Shown: positions 23,522 to 34,444 of the stretch, piece after piece
How the letters are laid out: every line of letters begins with the position of its first letter
Numbering within the stretch: position 1 is the stretch's first letter
DNA from: Pleurotus djamor
Taxonomy: Eukaryota; Basidiomycota; Agaricomycetes; Agaricales; Pleurotaceae
Reading direction: 5' to 3'
Assembly (NCBI GenBank): GCA_029747585.1
Contig: JAPEVF010000313.1
Span: forward strand, 1-51,621
DNA length: 51,621 nucleotides
Translations under genes and position numbers: made by a program
Notes under the pieces: generated by a model
The model's database searches: none
Told to the model about the DNA's origin: nothing
What the model saw: the letters and a program-made list of their open reading frames with translations, nothing else

Positions 23522-25691
23522 ATGTCAGACACCCCGACCAGTCAAACAGCAATCGTACTGTCTCTGATAACTAGCCTGGCAAGTTCACATCCCTATATAG
23601 CTCATTTCTTTCTCCTGAAGTGTTCTCGTACAGCCATGCTACCTGATCTTCAAACGATATGAGCCTAGCTCGGGACGGGCAATACTATCGCTGGGTTTCG
23701 GACCACCAATCCTGCTTGCGATCCTATCAATGGTCCTTCTCTCGCAGAAGGGATCAATACACCTGACCATGCTTCTCGCATTGGCTCACCCGTCTTTAAT
23801 CGCCCTCTTCACCATATTCTTTAGGCTGTCGCCCCTTCACTCCTTATCTGCGTATCCTGGACCTATTCAATGCAAAGTATCCAAGCTACACTCGGCCTGG
23901 GTGGCGTCGACAGGTCGGCAGCATGTGTATTATCGTTCTCTCCATGAGAAGTATGGCGACATCGTGCGAGTTGGTACGAAACCCAGCTGAAGAGGCTCCA
24001 CGAAGGTCTGACCTTGAGATCACAGGACCAAATTCCTTATCCATTCGCCATGTTGGTGTAATTTCACCCATGCTTGGATATGGAGGTCTGCCAAAGGGAC
24101 CATGTAAGTCTTTAGTCGCCGCTCTCATAATTTCCCATAGTTGACAGGCGCCACAGTTTGGGATCACCGTACAACAGGAGGGGAAGACTCTCAGCCCCCA
24201 CTTATCGCCGTCAGGGACCCTCAGGAGCACTCACAACGTCGCCGACATTGGAGTAGAGCGCTCAGCCGTACGGCCCTCTCGGGCTACGAATTCTTCATCG
24301 CTCGCAGCATAGAAAGTCTGACCGTAGCTTTGCGAGCACGCCTCGATGCGCCGTTGGACTTAACTGAATGGATGAAATTTTTCGCGTGCGTTATCTCCCG
24401 TCAAAAATCATTAGCGCTACTAATCGAAGCTTCGGCTCGTAGGCTGGAGAATATGGGAAACATGGTGTTCGTGGAAGTCACGCATTCCGATATTTCTCTT
24501 CCTCACCACGGCGTTTAGCTTCGGGCAACCATATGGGATACTCGACCATGGGGTAGATAACCGAGGGATTCATTCAATTCTAGAGGAAGGCATAAGGTAC
24601 GGATTGAGTGCCTCAGCCGTAACAATTCCTTTCCTGATGGGAGACTAGATTCACCGCTATCGCAGGGCAGGTTTCATGGGTCATTCCATTCTTACGGCTG
24701 GTTTATGGTCGTGCCTACGCTAGAATGAAACAATACGCCAGATCAAGCGCCATGGAGAGACTCGGCTTGGACGAGCCAGATCGACCCAAAGATCTCTTCT
24801 ATTATCTCGTAAGTCTATCCACTCACTTCTGTCACCGAATCTGAACAGTTCCTAGAACGATGAGGGTGGCTCACAGCGTGTCAAGAGGCCGGTGGCCCTG
24901 GTGGCCTCCGATGCCTCGATGGCCATGGTCGCCGGCTCGGACACTACTTCGGCCACGCTAACTGGACTCTGGTACTATCTCCTCACCAACGACATTGCCT
25001 ATAAGCGACTTCAGAAAGAAATAGATGCTGTTGTTGCCGAGGACATACCCAACACATCCAGTAGGGTTCTGGAACCATCCAATATGCCATACCTCAACGC
25101 ATGCATGTCAGTCCATTATAGAACGAAGCAATGCAACAACTGAACTCCGTATAGAAATGAGACCCTCCGTCTGCTTCCCGCATTACTAAGTGGCTCACAG
25201 CGAAGCTGTATGCCTGGGACAGGAGGGAAAGTGATTGGGCCTTAGTTCGTTCCTTCAGCCTACCACATATGGTAACAATGCTCACAAGCTCTTCATTCTA
25301 CAGCTATATTCCAGAAGGGACGCAAGTGTTCGCGCCTACCTATTCTCTTCACAGAGACTCGCGTTACTTCTCCCCACTTCCTGACACATTCTGGCCGGAC
25401 CGATGGTTGCCTGAGGCCGACAGGATGTATCCTCCGAATGCCTCGAGGTCTGATTTCGTACTCCAATCATCTGCCTTCATTCCCTTCTCCGTTGGCCCCA
25501 CCGCTTGCATCGGGAGACCACTTGCACTGATGGTCTTGAGGTCAGTTGTATATACCATGATGAGTAGATTCGATATTATACCCTGTGGAAAGCCCGATGA
25601 TTGGGAGGCTTCGGTGCAAGACTACTTCACGCCTAGATGTGGGCCTCTGTGGGCGACCTTGAAACCACGAGATGCAAGAAGACGTTCTTAA
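23522..25691 (+). CDS. Cytochrome P450 monooxygenase, membrane-anchored
   Basis: Ten exons: 23522-23578, 23634-23973, 24026-24103, 24157-24385, 24443-24466, 24519-24596, 24649-24808, 24856-25106, 25155-25244 and 25304-25691, giving 564 residues. Two or three N-terminal membrane helices precede a Pro-rich hinge (SAYPGP). The oxygen-activating I-helix AGSDTTS is at 348-354, the K-helix ETLR at 408-411, and the heme loop FSVGPTACIG has its Cys ligand at 504; the usual Arg two before Cys is Thr. The first intron begins GC, and two others begin GTTCGT. Another reading of the 24466 junction breaks the frame, whereas the GTTCGT donor restores the conserved M-G-N-M-V-F-G. The oxidised substrate is unknown. 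Its stop lies 94 bp from that of the GH115 gene. Confidence 0.88.
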
Positions 25692-25785
25692 GGATGGTGA
25701 AGAAGTGATCGAATTTCAATCGTGTACTATACTACGTAGATCAAATATAGACATGCAACATTACGGAACCACGAAGTGGGTATCA

Positions 25786-28700
25786 TCAGACACGAATACT
25801 TTCGGGCGGGCCCAAATAACTCTGTCGAAGACCACCTGCATCTATAGCACTGTGAGCGACATGATCTCACGCGTCACGAGGCGTGGTACTTACTGATAAT
25901 GATTTTTTGCACCACTACCGCAGGTTCCACCATCCAAACCTATGTAGCGTCGGTGTCAGGCTTGCAAGAACATTGGATAACGATGGACAGACCTTCAATG
26001 TGTGGCTCCCGGGTTGGATTCCAGTAAATGGCGTATCGACTGAGACGATGGCATTGGAAACAAATCCGTTCCACTGAGAGGGCAATGCACCAGGAGCGGC
26101 GGGAGGTATGAAAGCCTTAATCTGGGCTGGTTGGTCATCTATCTGAATCGCAAGAGCTATCGGACGATCAGGGCCGTTTGCATTGAGAGATGGCGAGACT
26201 AGGGTTGTGACAGAGATATTTCCAGAGTTGTTGATTGTATTGAAATTGACGAAGTCATATTCCCTGTATAGAGGTTAATTAATTTATGTACTGCGAAATG
26301 AGTGAAGGAGTAGACGGACAAGACAGGACCGCTACCCGCAGTGAAGTTCGCGCCGTTATTTTCGCCCAAGCGTGGCATGGGGGTAACCGCGGACAAGGTG
26401 CGACCATATCCGGGAAGTTCCGTCCAAGTAATACCAGCGACGGTGGTATTCCTGGTGGCATGGGCGGCTTCAATAGATATGACACCAGCACCTTCAACAA
26501 AACCTGATGCTCAACTGTTAGTATGGATACCCAAACGAATGACCCTCTTATCCTACCTTTGAACCCGCTTGGCACCTCATTCTTCGATACCTGGAAAAGG
26601 GATGTTACCGAGGACGAGGGTTGCCCCTTTGCCGTCGCGGTAAAAGTGATTGAGGCGGTACTATTGCCTGCACTGACCGAACTCCAGTCTTTGACGCTGA
26701 AGAAAACTCTTTGCTCAGGTGCCTTAGGGGATATAGAACCACTAGAAGGTGATATCTGGACCCAGGATGCGTTGCTGACGACCTTGAATGTAAACGAGGC
26801 GGGCCCTCCAGCACCTACATCGATAAAACGATTACCAAATGGATCGTTCGAGTCCAGAGTTATGGTTGGAGGAGGGCAGTTGAACCCGGCAGAGCATTGG
26901 TTTGGATTGTCACCAGGCCTTCAGAAGGAAATAATGAATCATAATGTGCAACTAAATAGGATATGAACTCACCATGCGCCTAATGTACCCTCAGGGACAA
27001 TTCGCATTACTCCCGCTAGGGCCTGCTTCTTCGGCTGCACCCTGGTAATAGGAGGCATTCTATAAACGACGATCAGTGAAAAGGATCTTTTATGAACACT
27101 TCGAAGAGCGCACGTATTCGTCATTGGTTGTTGCCAGTAGTAGTAGCCAAGATCTTATCGATGTTACTTAAGAGAGGCGAGCAGGAGGCGAGGAAGGAAA
27201 CCTACGTGTCTGATCCATTATGCTAGGGGCAGGCGGGGAGGTTAACTTTGTGAAATGAAGGAGCACGAATTCACGCACTGGTCCCATTTACCTAAATTTA
27301 GGAGCAGATAGTTCAATGCGAATGTATCAACGAAGATGCATCAGTCCTCACCGTCCAAAAGGGTGTGATACTGCGTTTCCAGATCGAAGTCCTGCATGAA
27401 AAGCTCCTCTACCTGGTCGGCGAGGTCATTGGTACTAAGCCTTGCTTGCGAAGCCCGGAGGTTGTTCTGTCCAGCGGCGATAATCATCCTTCCAACAATG
27501 TCACTAGCCAACACCGGGTGGTGCACAGTCTGGAAGAATGAAGGCTTCATGGCGTTAGGAAGACTGTTGTATATGGACGTCGATGCTTCTCGAAGTTGGT
27601 TCCATCCGTCAACAACTCGTTCAGCCCTTCGCAAAGCAAGTTCAATACCGAGAATCACTACGACAAAGGAGGACTCACTCTCGATAATCAATGAGACTGT
27701 AGGTCGTCGGCGCGAGTAATTCGTGCTTTCGGCGTGCGTTAAATTTGGTCAAATTGGCGACAATGTCGGTTACGGTAGTGGCCTTCGGCCCAGACAGGTC
27801 GAACTCTCTTTGTGCCCAGCTTGTCACGAAGTTATCGAGGTTGTTTGGGTTGAAACGCGTGGCATTCCAGCCGAGCGTAATAAAGAACTCGATTTCACGC
27901 TCGTACGGCTTGAGGTCACCAACATTGACAATCCAAACTTTGGTAGCCTCACGATCAACAGCTATCGACATTTGTTCGTAGACCTGGGGCGCGTGTAAGC
28001 GAAAGGAAGATGATGAACTCTCAGACTGACCTTAGGGATGTGGTTTGTCTGGCAATAGATACGTCAGAGTCAGTTCCCGGCATGCAGGTGACTCATTTGG
28101 GCATACCGTGATCCATTTGTAGTCTCGCGGGTCGCCGACCTGTAAAGTTTGAGCCTTGAGACTGAGGACGACGTATCATTAGGACGCACATAGTCGAACT
28201 GTGGGAACGCTTTAGCCAAAGACTAGATAGTGATTGAAGCGAACGTACGTGGTAATATATTCCGGCACCGCCAGTTCTGTTACGCTCGTTGTCTACAGGG
28301 AAACGACGGATGTTTCCCCAACTGTGATTTGTCAGGGCATGTCGCGAATGGGGAGTAGGGAAGACTCACTTGTCATCTGACCAAAGCAGAATGACATCAT
28401 CTGGAACTCTCATTCCGTCTTCGTAGTACCCTTCCACTTCTTTGTCTGACGATCGCCGTTTAGATGGAATCATGCGGTAGACGTGTATCGGCTTACACAG
28501 AGTCCAAACTTGTGGGATAGAAGTGATGTCTGTTCCATTAAAGACGTCCATCAATATTGTCCGCTGGTCGGCAACGATCTGCTGTAGAAGGGCAATGTTC
28601 GTTTCCTCAGAGAGTGGCTCTGTTTCATCGAAGTCACGAATTTGTTCTTAGAGACTAAGGAAGAACACGAACCATCTCCGGCCCCACGCATACCGATGGT

Positions 28701-30031
28701 AATAAGGGACTCGAAAGGCTTCGCACGTTCAGCACCCTCAACGAAGTACTGTCGTATTACGTCTGAATTCGAGTTGTAGTCCCAAGGCCCTTTGCCGAAA
28801 ATATTAAACTCATTAGGGCTTGAACGCATCATTGGCTCTTGGTGACTAAGTGCGGCAGTTGAGTGGACTGCTGCCTCCATATAAATGATACATACGCCTA
28901 CCTGGTACCCATCACGACGCCGAAGAAGTCAGCGAGGGGCTGATTCAAGGGGTCGTCCACACAGAAAGCGCTACAAACGATACATGTCATGTTCTGCGAG
29001 GGGAGATACCGAGGAAAATGGAGTATACCTTCCCCACATAGCTGAGGACAAAAAAAAATAGAGCTAAAGGGTATTGCACAGAGAGCATAGTCGAATACCT
29101 GGCCATAGATAATTCGCCTTCAGACGCAATAACAGCTCAAACCTTGGAGCCCACTGTTAGTAAATGGCTCTAGACGCAGATAACCGAACACCGCACAAAT
29201 TTGCGTAGAACAAGCTATTGAATGGAGAATTGAAAAATTGCGAACCAGTGCCATTGGTAAACTTCTCAGCAGCCCAATTTTGCAAAGCGGGCTGCTCGTC
29301 ATTCAAAAAGATACCTCTGTATTTCACGGTAGGGGTGCCGTGAGAGCAGCCGCTGGGAGACACGAAGACTTCAGCATGCTTCGTTGTCGGAACGTCTGCC
29401 CACCTGCATTTAAATTCGGTCAGTTGACTCAGGCCCTATATATAGAGGTGCCAAGGCGGAACACACCAATACCACGGGGAGACGCCTTCCATGAACAGGC
29501 TAGGTTAAAGATAGGTCTCTATAGATAGCTTCACCACATACCAAATTGCTCGGAGTGATCGTATAGCCCAAAAATTGTGCCCCGTTTATCAGCACCAATG
29601 ATGACATATGCCCTATCCACACCTCGGACGGGGTTCTCCACCACTCTCGACATGAATGCCTCCCATTGACCTTCAATTGAGGATACATCCAGATTCGTAG
29701 AATTGACGATTTGTGAGATTAGCGATGATTTCCCCAGAGTACCGACGATGATGGGGGTCCCTCCACGTATTGAGCTGGAAGCTGTGGCATTTGACAGAGC
29801 GGGTTTAACACCAGTCACCCGCTGGATATCGAGAACGAAGTCGGATGTGGCTCGATGTACTCCAGGCCAATCGTCCGCAGAGGTAATGACAGGAGAGGCT
29901 CTCCCACTACGGACGATAGGGAACGCAGCGGAAGATGACTGGAATGAGACACATGAGTCTTGACCGATGGCGTTTGCGGGCTGCACAACGGCTAGCAAAG
30001 CCAGCGCGGAGCTGACTAAAGTCGAAAACAT
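25786..30031 (-). CDS. Secreted GH115 xylan alpha-1,2-glucuronidase
   Basis: I reconstruct 24 exons summing to 3003 nt (1000 residues): 29542-30031, 29467-29485, 29197-29403, 29099-29142, 29029-29041, 28902-28970, 28673-28845, 28497-28619, 28370-28445, 28249-28321, 28190-28198, 28107-28139, 28031-28048, 27679-27983, 27352-27626, 27279-27291, 27206-27222, 27114-27153, 26973-27059, 26557-26918, 26320-26503, 25993-26263, 25894-25939 and 25786-25841. A signal peptide (about 1-21) starts the protein. Family landmarks are VKYRGIFLNDEQPAL, RLKANYLWPAMWGSAF, NWGNIRRFP, YYHFDYVGDPRDYKW, the MMDQTH-like loop and a C-terminal domain with ISIEAAHATRNT and WTELPGYGRTLS. It would remove (4-O-methyl)glucuronic acid from glucuronoxylan outside the cell. 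Exons as small as 9 nt are kept in phase throughout. Confidence 0.93.
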
Positions 30032-30599
30032 GATAGTCGTGTGGCTGACATTGTCATGATGCAGCACTCCTTATATAGGCAGATAATCCGTTTAACCAGG
30101 AGTATGCATTAGAAGCCATGGGGAACCCAACACCTGCTGTCGGAGTCGTAGAGTATGCACATTTATTGGACGAAAAGATGTAAGCGGATATCGGTGGGCC
30201 GGAGACATGTCACGAGGATATTCTGAGTGAGATGATGCCCAGACTGTGGGGAACGGAGGAATGTCGGAAATGAGGGCGATTCGGCGGTATCAGGGTAGGT
30301 CCTTCGGAATGCCATGTACGTTACTGTGAACCTCGTGTCACTGAACTTCATGGTGTCAACCTACTCATTATGATAAACATAGATGCGGAGCTTAGGTTAC
30401 GCCCCGTCAGTAGACATCGCTTGTCGGATTTCTCGAAAACCATAAATCCGGAATATTCACCGTTTACCGCGACCCATTCTTTCGTCGCGACGAAAGAGAC
30501 GCGCACGAGCGCTTGCTTTCAGGGGATAGGGATTAGGAGTCAAAGTGACTGGAAAGAATTTTTCGTCGACAAAGGTGTTTCTACGCGTTCGATTGAGGT
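30032..30599. other. Promoter region of the GH115 gene
   Basis: 568 bp lies between the TauD-like stop and the GH115 start. A TATA box is present at 30071-30077 on the minus strand. The plus-strand frame at 30370-30603 has no features supporting a gene. Confidence 0.45.
30071..30077 (-). promoter_or_regulatory. TATA box of the GH115 gene
   Basis: TATATAA on the minus strand, 40-46 bp upstream of the ATG at 30031, which supports that start over the in-frame upstream ATG at 30067. Confidence 0.6.
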
Positions 30600-32165
30600 T
30601 TAAACGAGATTAAGGGCTTTGCTGCGCGACTTTCCATCTGATTTGAAGAATGGGCTTTCGCCGATAGCAACGACACGATTTCCCTGGCGCGATGCACTGT
30701 AATCGTTTCTGAAGACAGCTGTCAGAAAGGATCATGAGGAGCAGCCCAATGCTTACGTAGCTGTATGGAACGTAGACCTATTGTCCCAAATTGCGACATC
30801 ATTCTTGCTCCAGCGGTAACGTACCTGTTACCTGATATCAGTCTTTGCAAGGTATCATGGGCACAACACTTTACTTGGAGGTCATGGTTCTCCGATATAT
30901 GTCGGAACAGGTAGTTTAGGACGTCATCGGACTCATCTGGTGTGAGCTCCACAATGCGCTTCGTGAAGCTACGACCCAAGGAAGGTATGAGTTCATTCCA
31001 AAAAGAACTTACGAGAGCTCTCTTACGATTTGTTCACGAAAAGTCCTTGGAATCCCGTAACGGGGTTCGTTCTAATTACAGGGCTGGTGTAAAGCATGAG
31101 AGAGCCTGGAAGGAACGACGTCACGACAGAAGCTGCGAACTCACTGAACAGCGGTAAGGTCGCTTCCTGAATTCTCGGGAGAACCTCGTGGATCCTGAAT
31201 TGGGATACCAAATTTACGAGCGTACTAGATGCAGGGCAAGGGTGTCCATGAGTACTTAATTTGTGGCGATTAAAAAAGGGAGATAAAACCACTCACATCG
31301 GTAAAGAAGTCGGCATTATGGACGGCGGTCAAGCCCTCCAAGAACTTTTTGAACGCGGGGGAGAGCTTATCGTATGCTTGGTATGCACTGTAGGTGGCCC
31401 AAGAGTTTAAGCGATGTATGGCAACAACGCGAAACGAACGGACCTAGCCCACTAATGGGGAGACAGGAATGTTCAGCATTGAGTAATGATATTCTCGAAG
31501 GATGATATTGGAAAACGAACGAGAGTATCACCACCGACTTCAGACCGACATATCAGCATTCAGCAGTTTGAAAAGTTGTGGAGCATATGTACCAGCAGGG
31601 AGGGTATGCATCTTCAGGATCTGTACACATATTAAGCTCAGGGACGTATGATATACGGAAGATACATACAGAGTAGCTCGCTGGCACTCGTTCGAAACTT
31701 ATGTCAGAGTGCCAACCATCGCTTGCTCTCTTGGACTGATCTACGCCTGCGATGGCGATTCCTCTAAAAAGGTCCAGAAGTCAGTACCAAGATCGAGAGC
31801 AGCTGGGAAAAGCAACCCCACTGCATTGAGGAGATGACTGAGACGTCAGCCCCCAGTTCGTTGGTATCTTCCGAGATTGGATGTCGATGCAGAGTTGATG
31901 TTTCAGGACGGCCCGACAGATCGCCAAGACGAGTGGCCAGCTCTTTTTGTTGTTCGATCGTGATGTCTTGGTTCTTGAAGAACACAACGCCACGAGAAGA
32001 TACAAGATAGGCCAGTTCCTTGAGGAGTTGATCGCCGTCCGGAGTCACTAGCAAGTGCGACAGTTGGACATCGTCGTCAGAGAATTCGGTGCCAATATGG
32101 GACGTTAGGTCAATTGGATTGAACTTGCTCAGCAGAGTCATTGCAGCGGGAGTGTCGGTAGCCAT
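30600..32165 (-). CDS. Fe(II)/2-oxoglutarate-dependent dioxygenase, TauD/TfdA family
   Basis: Eleven exons: 31822-32165, 31670-31763, 31593-31620, 31521-31537, 31444-31451, 31297-31387, 31145-31194, 31027-31083, 30875-30968, 30757-30824 and 30600-30708. They give 319 residues. The iron triad is visible as W-H-S-D (His133, Asp135) and S-T-F-H (His281), and Arg295 in NRVVAIGE would hold 2-oxoglutarate. Other landmarks are RTNPVTGFQGLFVNKSFTKRI (split by an intron) and SENHDLQVRYRW. Fungal members release sulfite from taurine or related sulfonates, or hydroxylate other small acids, so the substrate is open. One exon is only 8 nt. The donors of the fourth and fifth introns read GTTCGT and GTCCGT. 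Confidence 0.9.
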
Positions 32166-32451
32166 CTAAAACCAGGGTTAAAGAAGTGAGTGAGAGCGGT
32201 GGGATTTTATCGGTACCATGAGGTCATCTGGCGCTGATATGGCGCCAGATACCAGGGTAATCGCAGAGTTAATGGAGAATGGGATGGGGTGGGAGAAATC
32301 GGTGGAAGCAAGAGTCTACACAGTACACTATTGAAGGTCCCTGTTTGAAAGTACATATGTAAGATGTCCAATTGAACGCTGAAGCTATATTGTAAGTATA
32401 TCAAAGCAGATTTTCTAGGCTCCACGCAGTGAAGCAACGATTTAGATTCCT

Positions 32452-34093
32452 TCACAACTCAAACACCTGCTTCATTTGTGAGCAAAGACTCATTGCGAAG
32501 GTTGGAGATGCAAACCTGTCCCCCTTCCAAGAGTCTCTGATTGAGGAGCTTCTCGGCCTTCTCCCTCCAATTTGTTTCGACAAGTAGTTGAAGCCGACCT
32601 TTCAAAGCATCCATAGTCATCGCTGGCGGGATGTACCTGAGCTGTATGTTAGCCGAAACACGGCCGGTGCTTGGGGGTATGACGCGCACCTTTCTATCGG
32701 CGTATTCACCGCCGACTCGATGGCAGTCCAAAGTCCTTTTTCATCGCCCTTCTTCACATGGTAGACATAAGGGGGGTCGTGAAATTTCAGTCCATTATGC
32801 TGGGCGAACCACTGCATTCTATCGTCGGGTTCATTCGGATTCCAGGAATGTACCGGATTGATGAATGGCACGCCCATGCACAGAGCATCATATGGACTAG
32901 GGCTAGAAATCGGGTGCCCAACGCCGAGCAGGGCTCTACTCTGCCGGAGAACATCATTGAATTGGTCCTTGTTTAATCGACCTAGATTTTGGATACCATC
33001 CGGATCAGCCAACCCGGAATTAGTATGGTCGTAGATTCCAGCGACCAAGTTGATGGGAAGTGAGTGTCGGAGGGATATGTTCTTCCACATATACTCGTCG
33101 CCGTAAAAATAAGTCGAATACTTTGCCAAGACATACACCTGTGACGGTCTCTCGTGCGGTGGCATGTATGGCACCCCCATACACGTGCGTTCAACGCTAT
33201 ACCCTAGATAGAAGTTATCCTTTGAATCCCATGGTGTAATGACAGGATAGTTCTCTGGTGACAGAGTCCAAGTGTTTCCGAGTGGGTGGTCTGAGTTCTG
33301 CCAGAAGAAAAGGGAGAAGGTCTTCCATGCTGGGATGCCTAAGGGATTATCGAGTGTCTTGATACATTTGGGATCATCGAAGCATTTTCGTGCGTCTTCG
33401 CCCTCGAGGATGATCACTTTGACAAGATGAGGAAATTGGCGATAAGCTCGGACGAGTTCGTAATTTCTTGGCGCATATATCACCGTGTAGCCCATCTCCT
33501 GGAGGCCGAGAGCCTATGGAACACGGTGAGGGGCATTGATTCACATAGTGATGCCGAGTACGTACAACACTGCTCGCCCTTGAATCTTGTAAGTGCGTAG
33601 AACGGTCAAGGACTTTATGTGATGCCGTACCAGATATTCTCCCCAGTCGAATGTCCCACCAGTGCATTCGCGAAATGATGTGACGAAAGAATGACAACAC
33701 TAGTGCGCCGCTCATCGCAGTGCCCCTTAGCTATGCAGCTGAATAGTGCATGCATTGACTTGATATTCTCGTGTTCCCACCCGACATCCGTATCATTGGC
33801 AGCCGGCCAGAGATATTGGAGTACTGACGGGAATGGTGACGCAACTTGAACTTGATTTTGAGGGTATCTTGGCAAGAGAAAGACACCAGCGATGCAGAGA
33901 CCTAGCAGGCATCCTACATACAGACTAGCCGTAGGATGGAGTATACGGCTGCAAGCTGAGCTGTATCTAGAAGACCGTAGTCAATAAGGATGATTCACGG
34001 TGGTCGCTGCACTTGCCGATTCGTCCTTGGACGTGATTCACCGCTTGCTAGTAGGAGCTCATAGTCATCATGAGCACTAGACCACCTGGACAT
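32452..34093 (-). CDS. Family 18 glycosyltransferase (N-acetylglucosaminyltransferase V-like), type II membrane protein
   Basis: Exons 33999-34093, 33631-33948, 33566-33578, 32690-33513, 32516-32636 and 32469-32452 give about 462 residues. A short cytosolic tail is followed by one membrane helix (VGCLLGLCIAGVFLL) and a luminal domain, the layout of a Golgi enzyme. The conserved part includes YTVIYAPRNYELV, WKTFSLFFWQNSDHPLG and the family block LLGVGHPISSPSPYDALCMG. In animals family 18 adds beta-1,6-GlcNAc to N-glycans; the fungal acceptor is unknown. The first intron's acceptor is uncertain (33948 or another AG within 20 bases). The last intron (GTTTGC donor) may be retained, which would end the protein at 32459. 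Confidence 0.75.
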
Positions 34094-34444
34094 GGGGTGA
34101 GCGGAGAAAAAGACAAAAAANGAGCTCCAGACCTACGAGTTTTGGAATTTCAGGTCAGGGTACGCCGCAAGGTTTGTGGCAGTCAGCCACCGACTCAGGG
34201 TCCTCTTGTCGCGAATGTCACAAAACCACATGCTGTGACACTCAGGAGATTTGGAGCGCCCGACGTTGTCTCACTTCACTTACCACCATCAAGTTGAAGC
34301 TGACGACCGTGCTCGCGTCGGATATATTCAACCCACTGCCAACCCACTGCTCTCAATTGCCAAGTCTCTGGTCTAGCATAAATCTCACGTACTCTATCCT
34401 ACCTCACCGCGTTTCAGAAATTTCGAAAGGCTTTCGACGGGATC
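34094..34444. other. Divergent promoter between glycosyltransferase and F-box gene
   Basis: 351 bp with an N at about 34131. No separate gene is supported. Confidence 0.5.

Noticed and set aside
24443..24518. Frameshift inactivating the first P450
   Set aside because: A GTTCGT donor at 24467 restores the frame and the conserved M-G-N-M-V-F-G segment, so the gene is intact.
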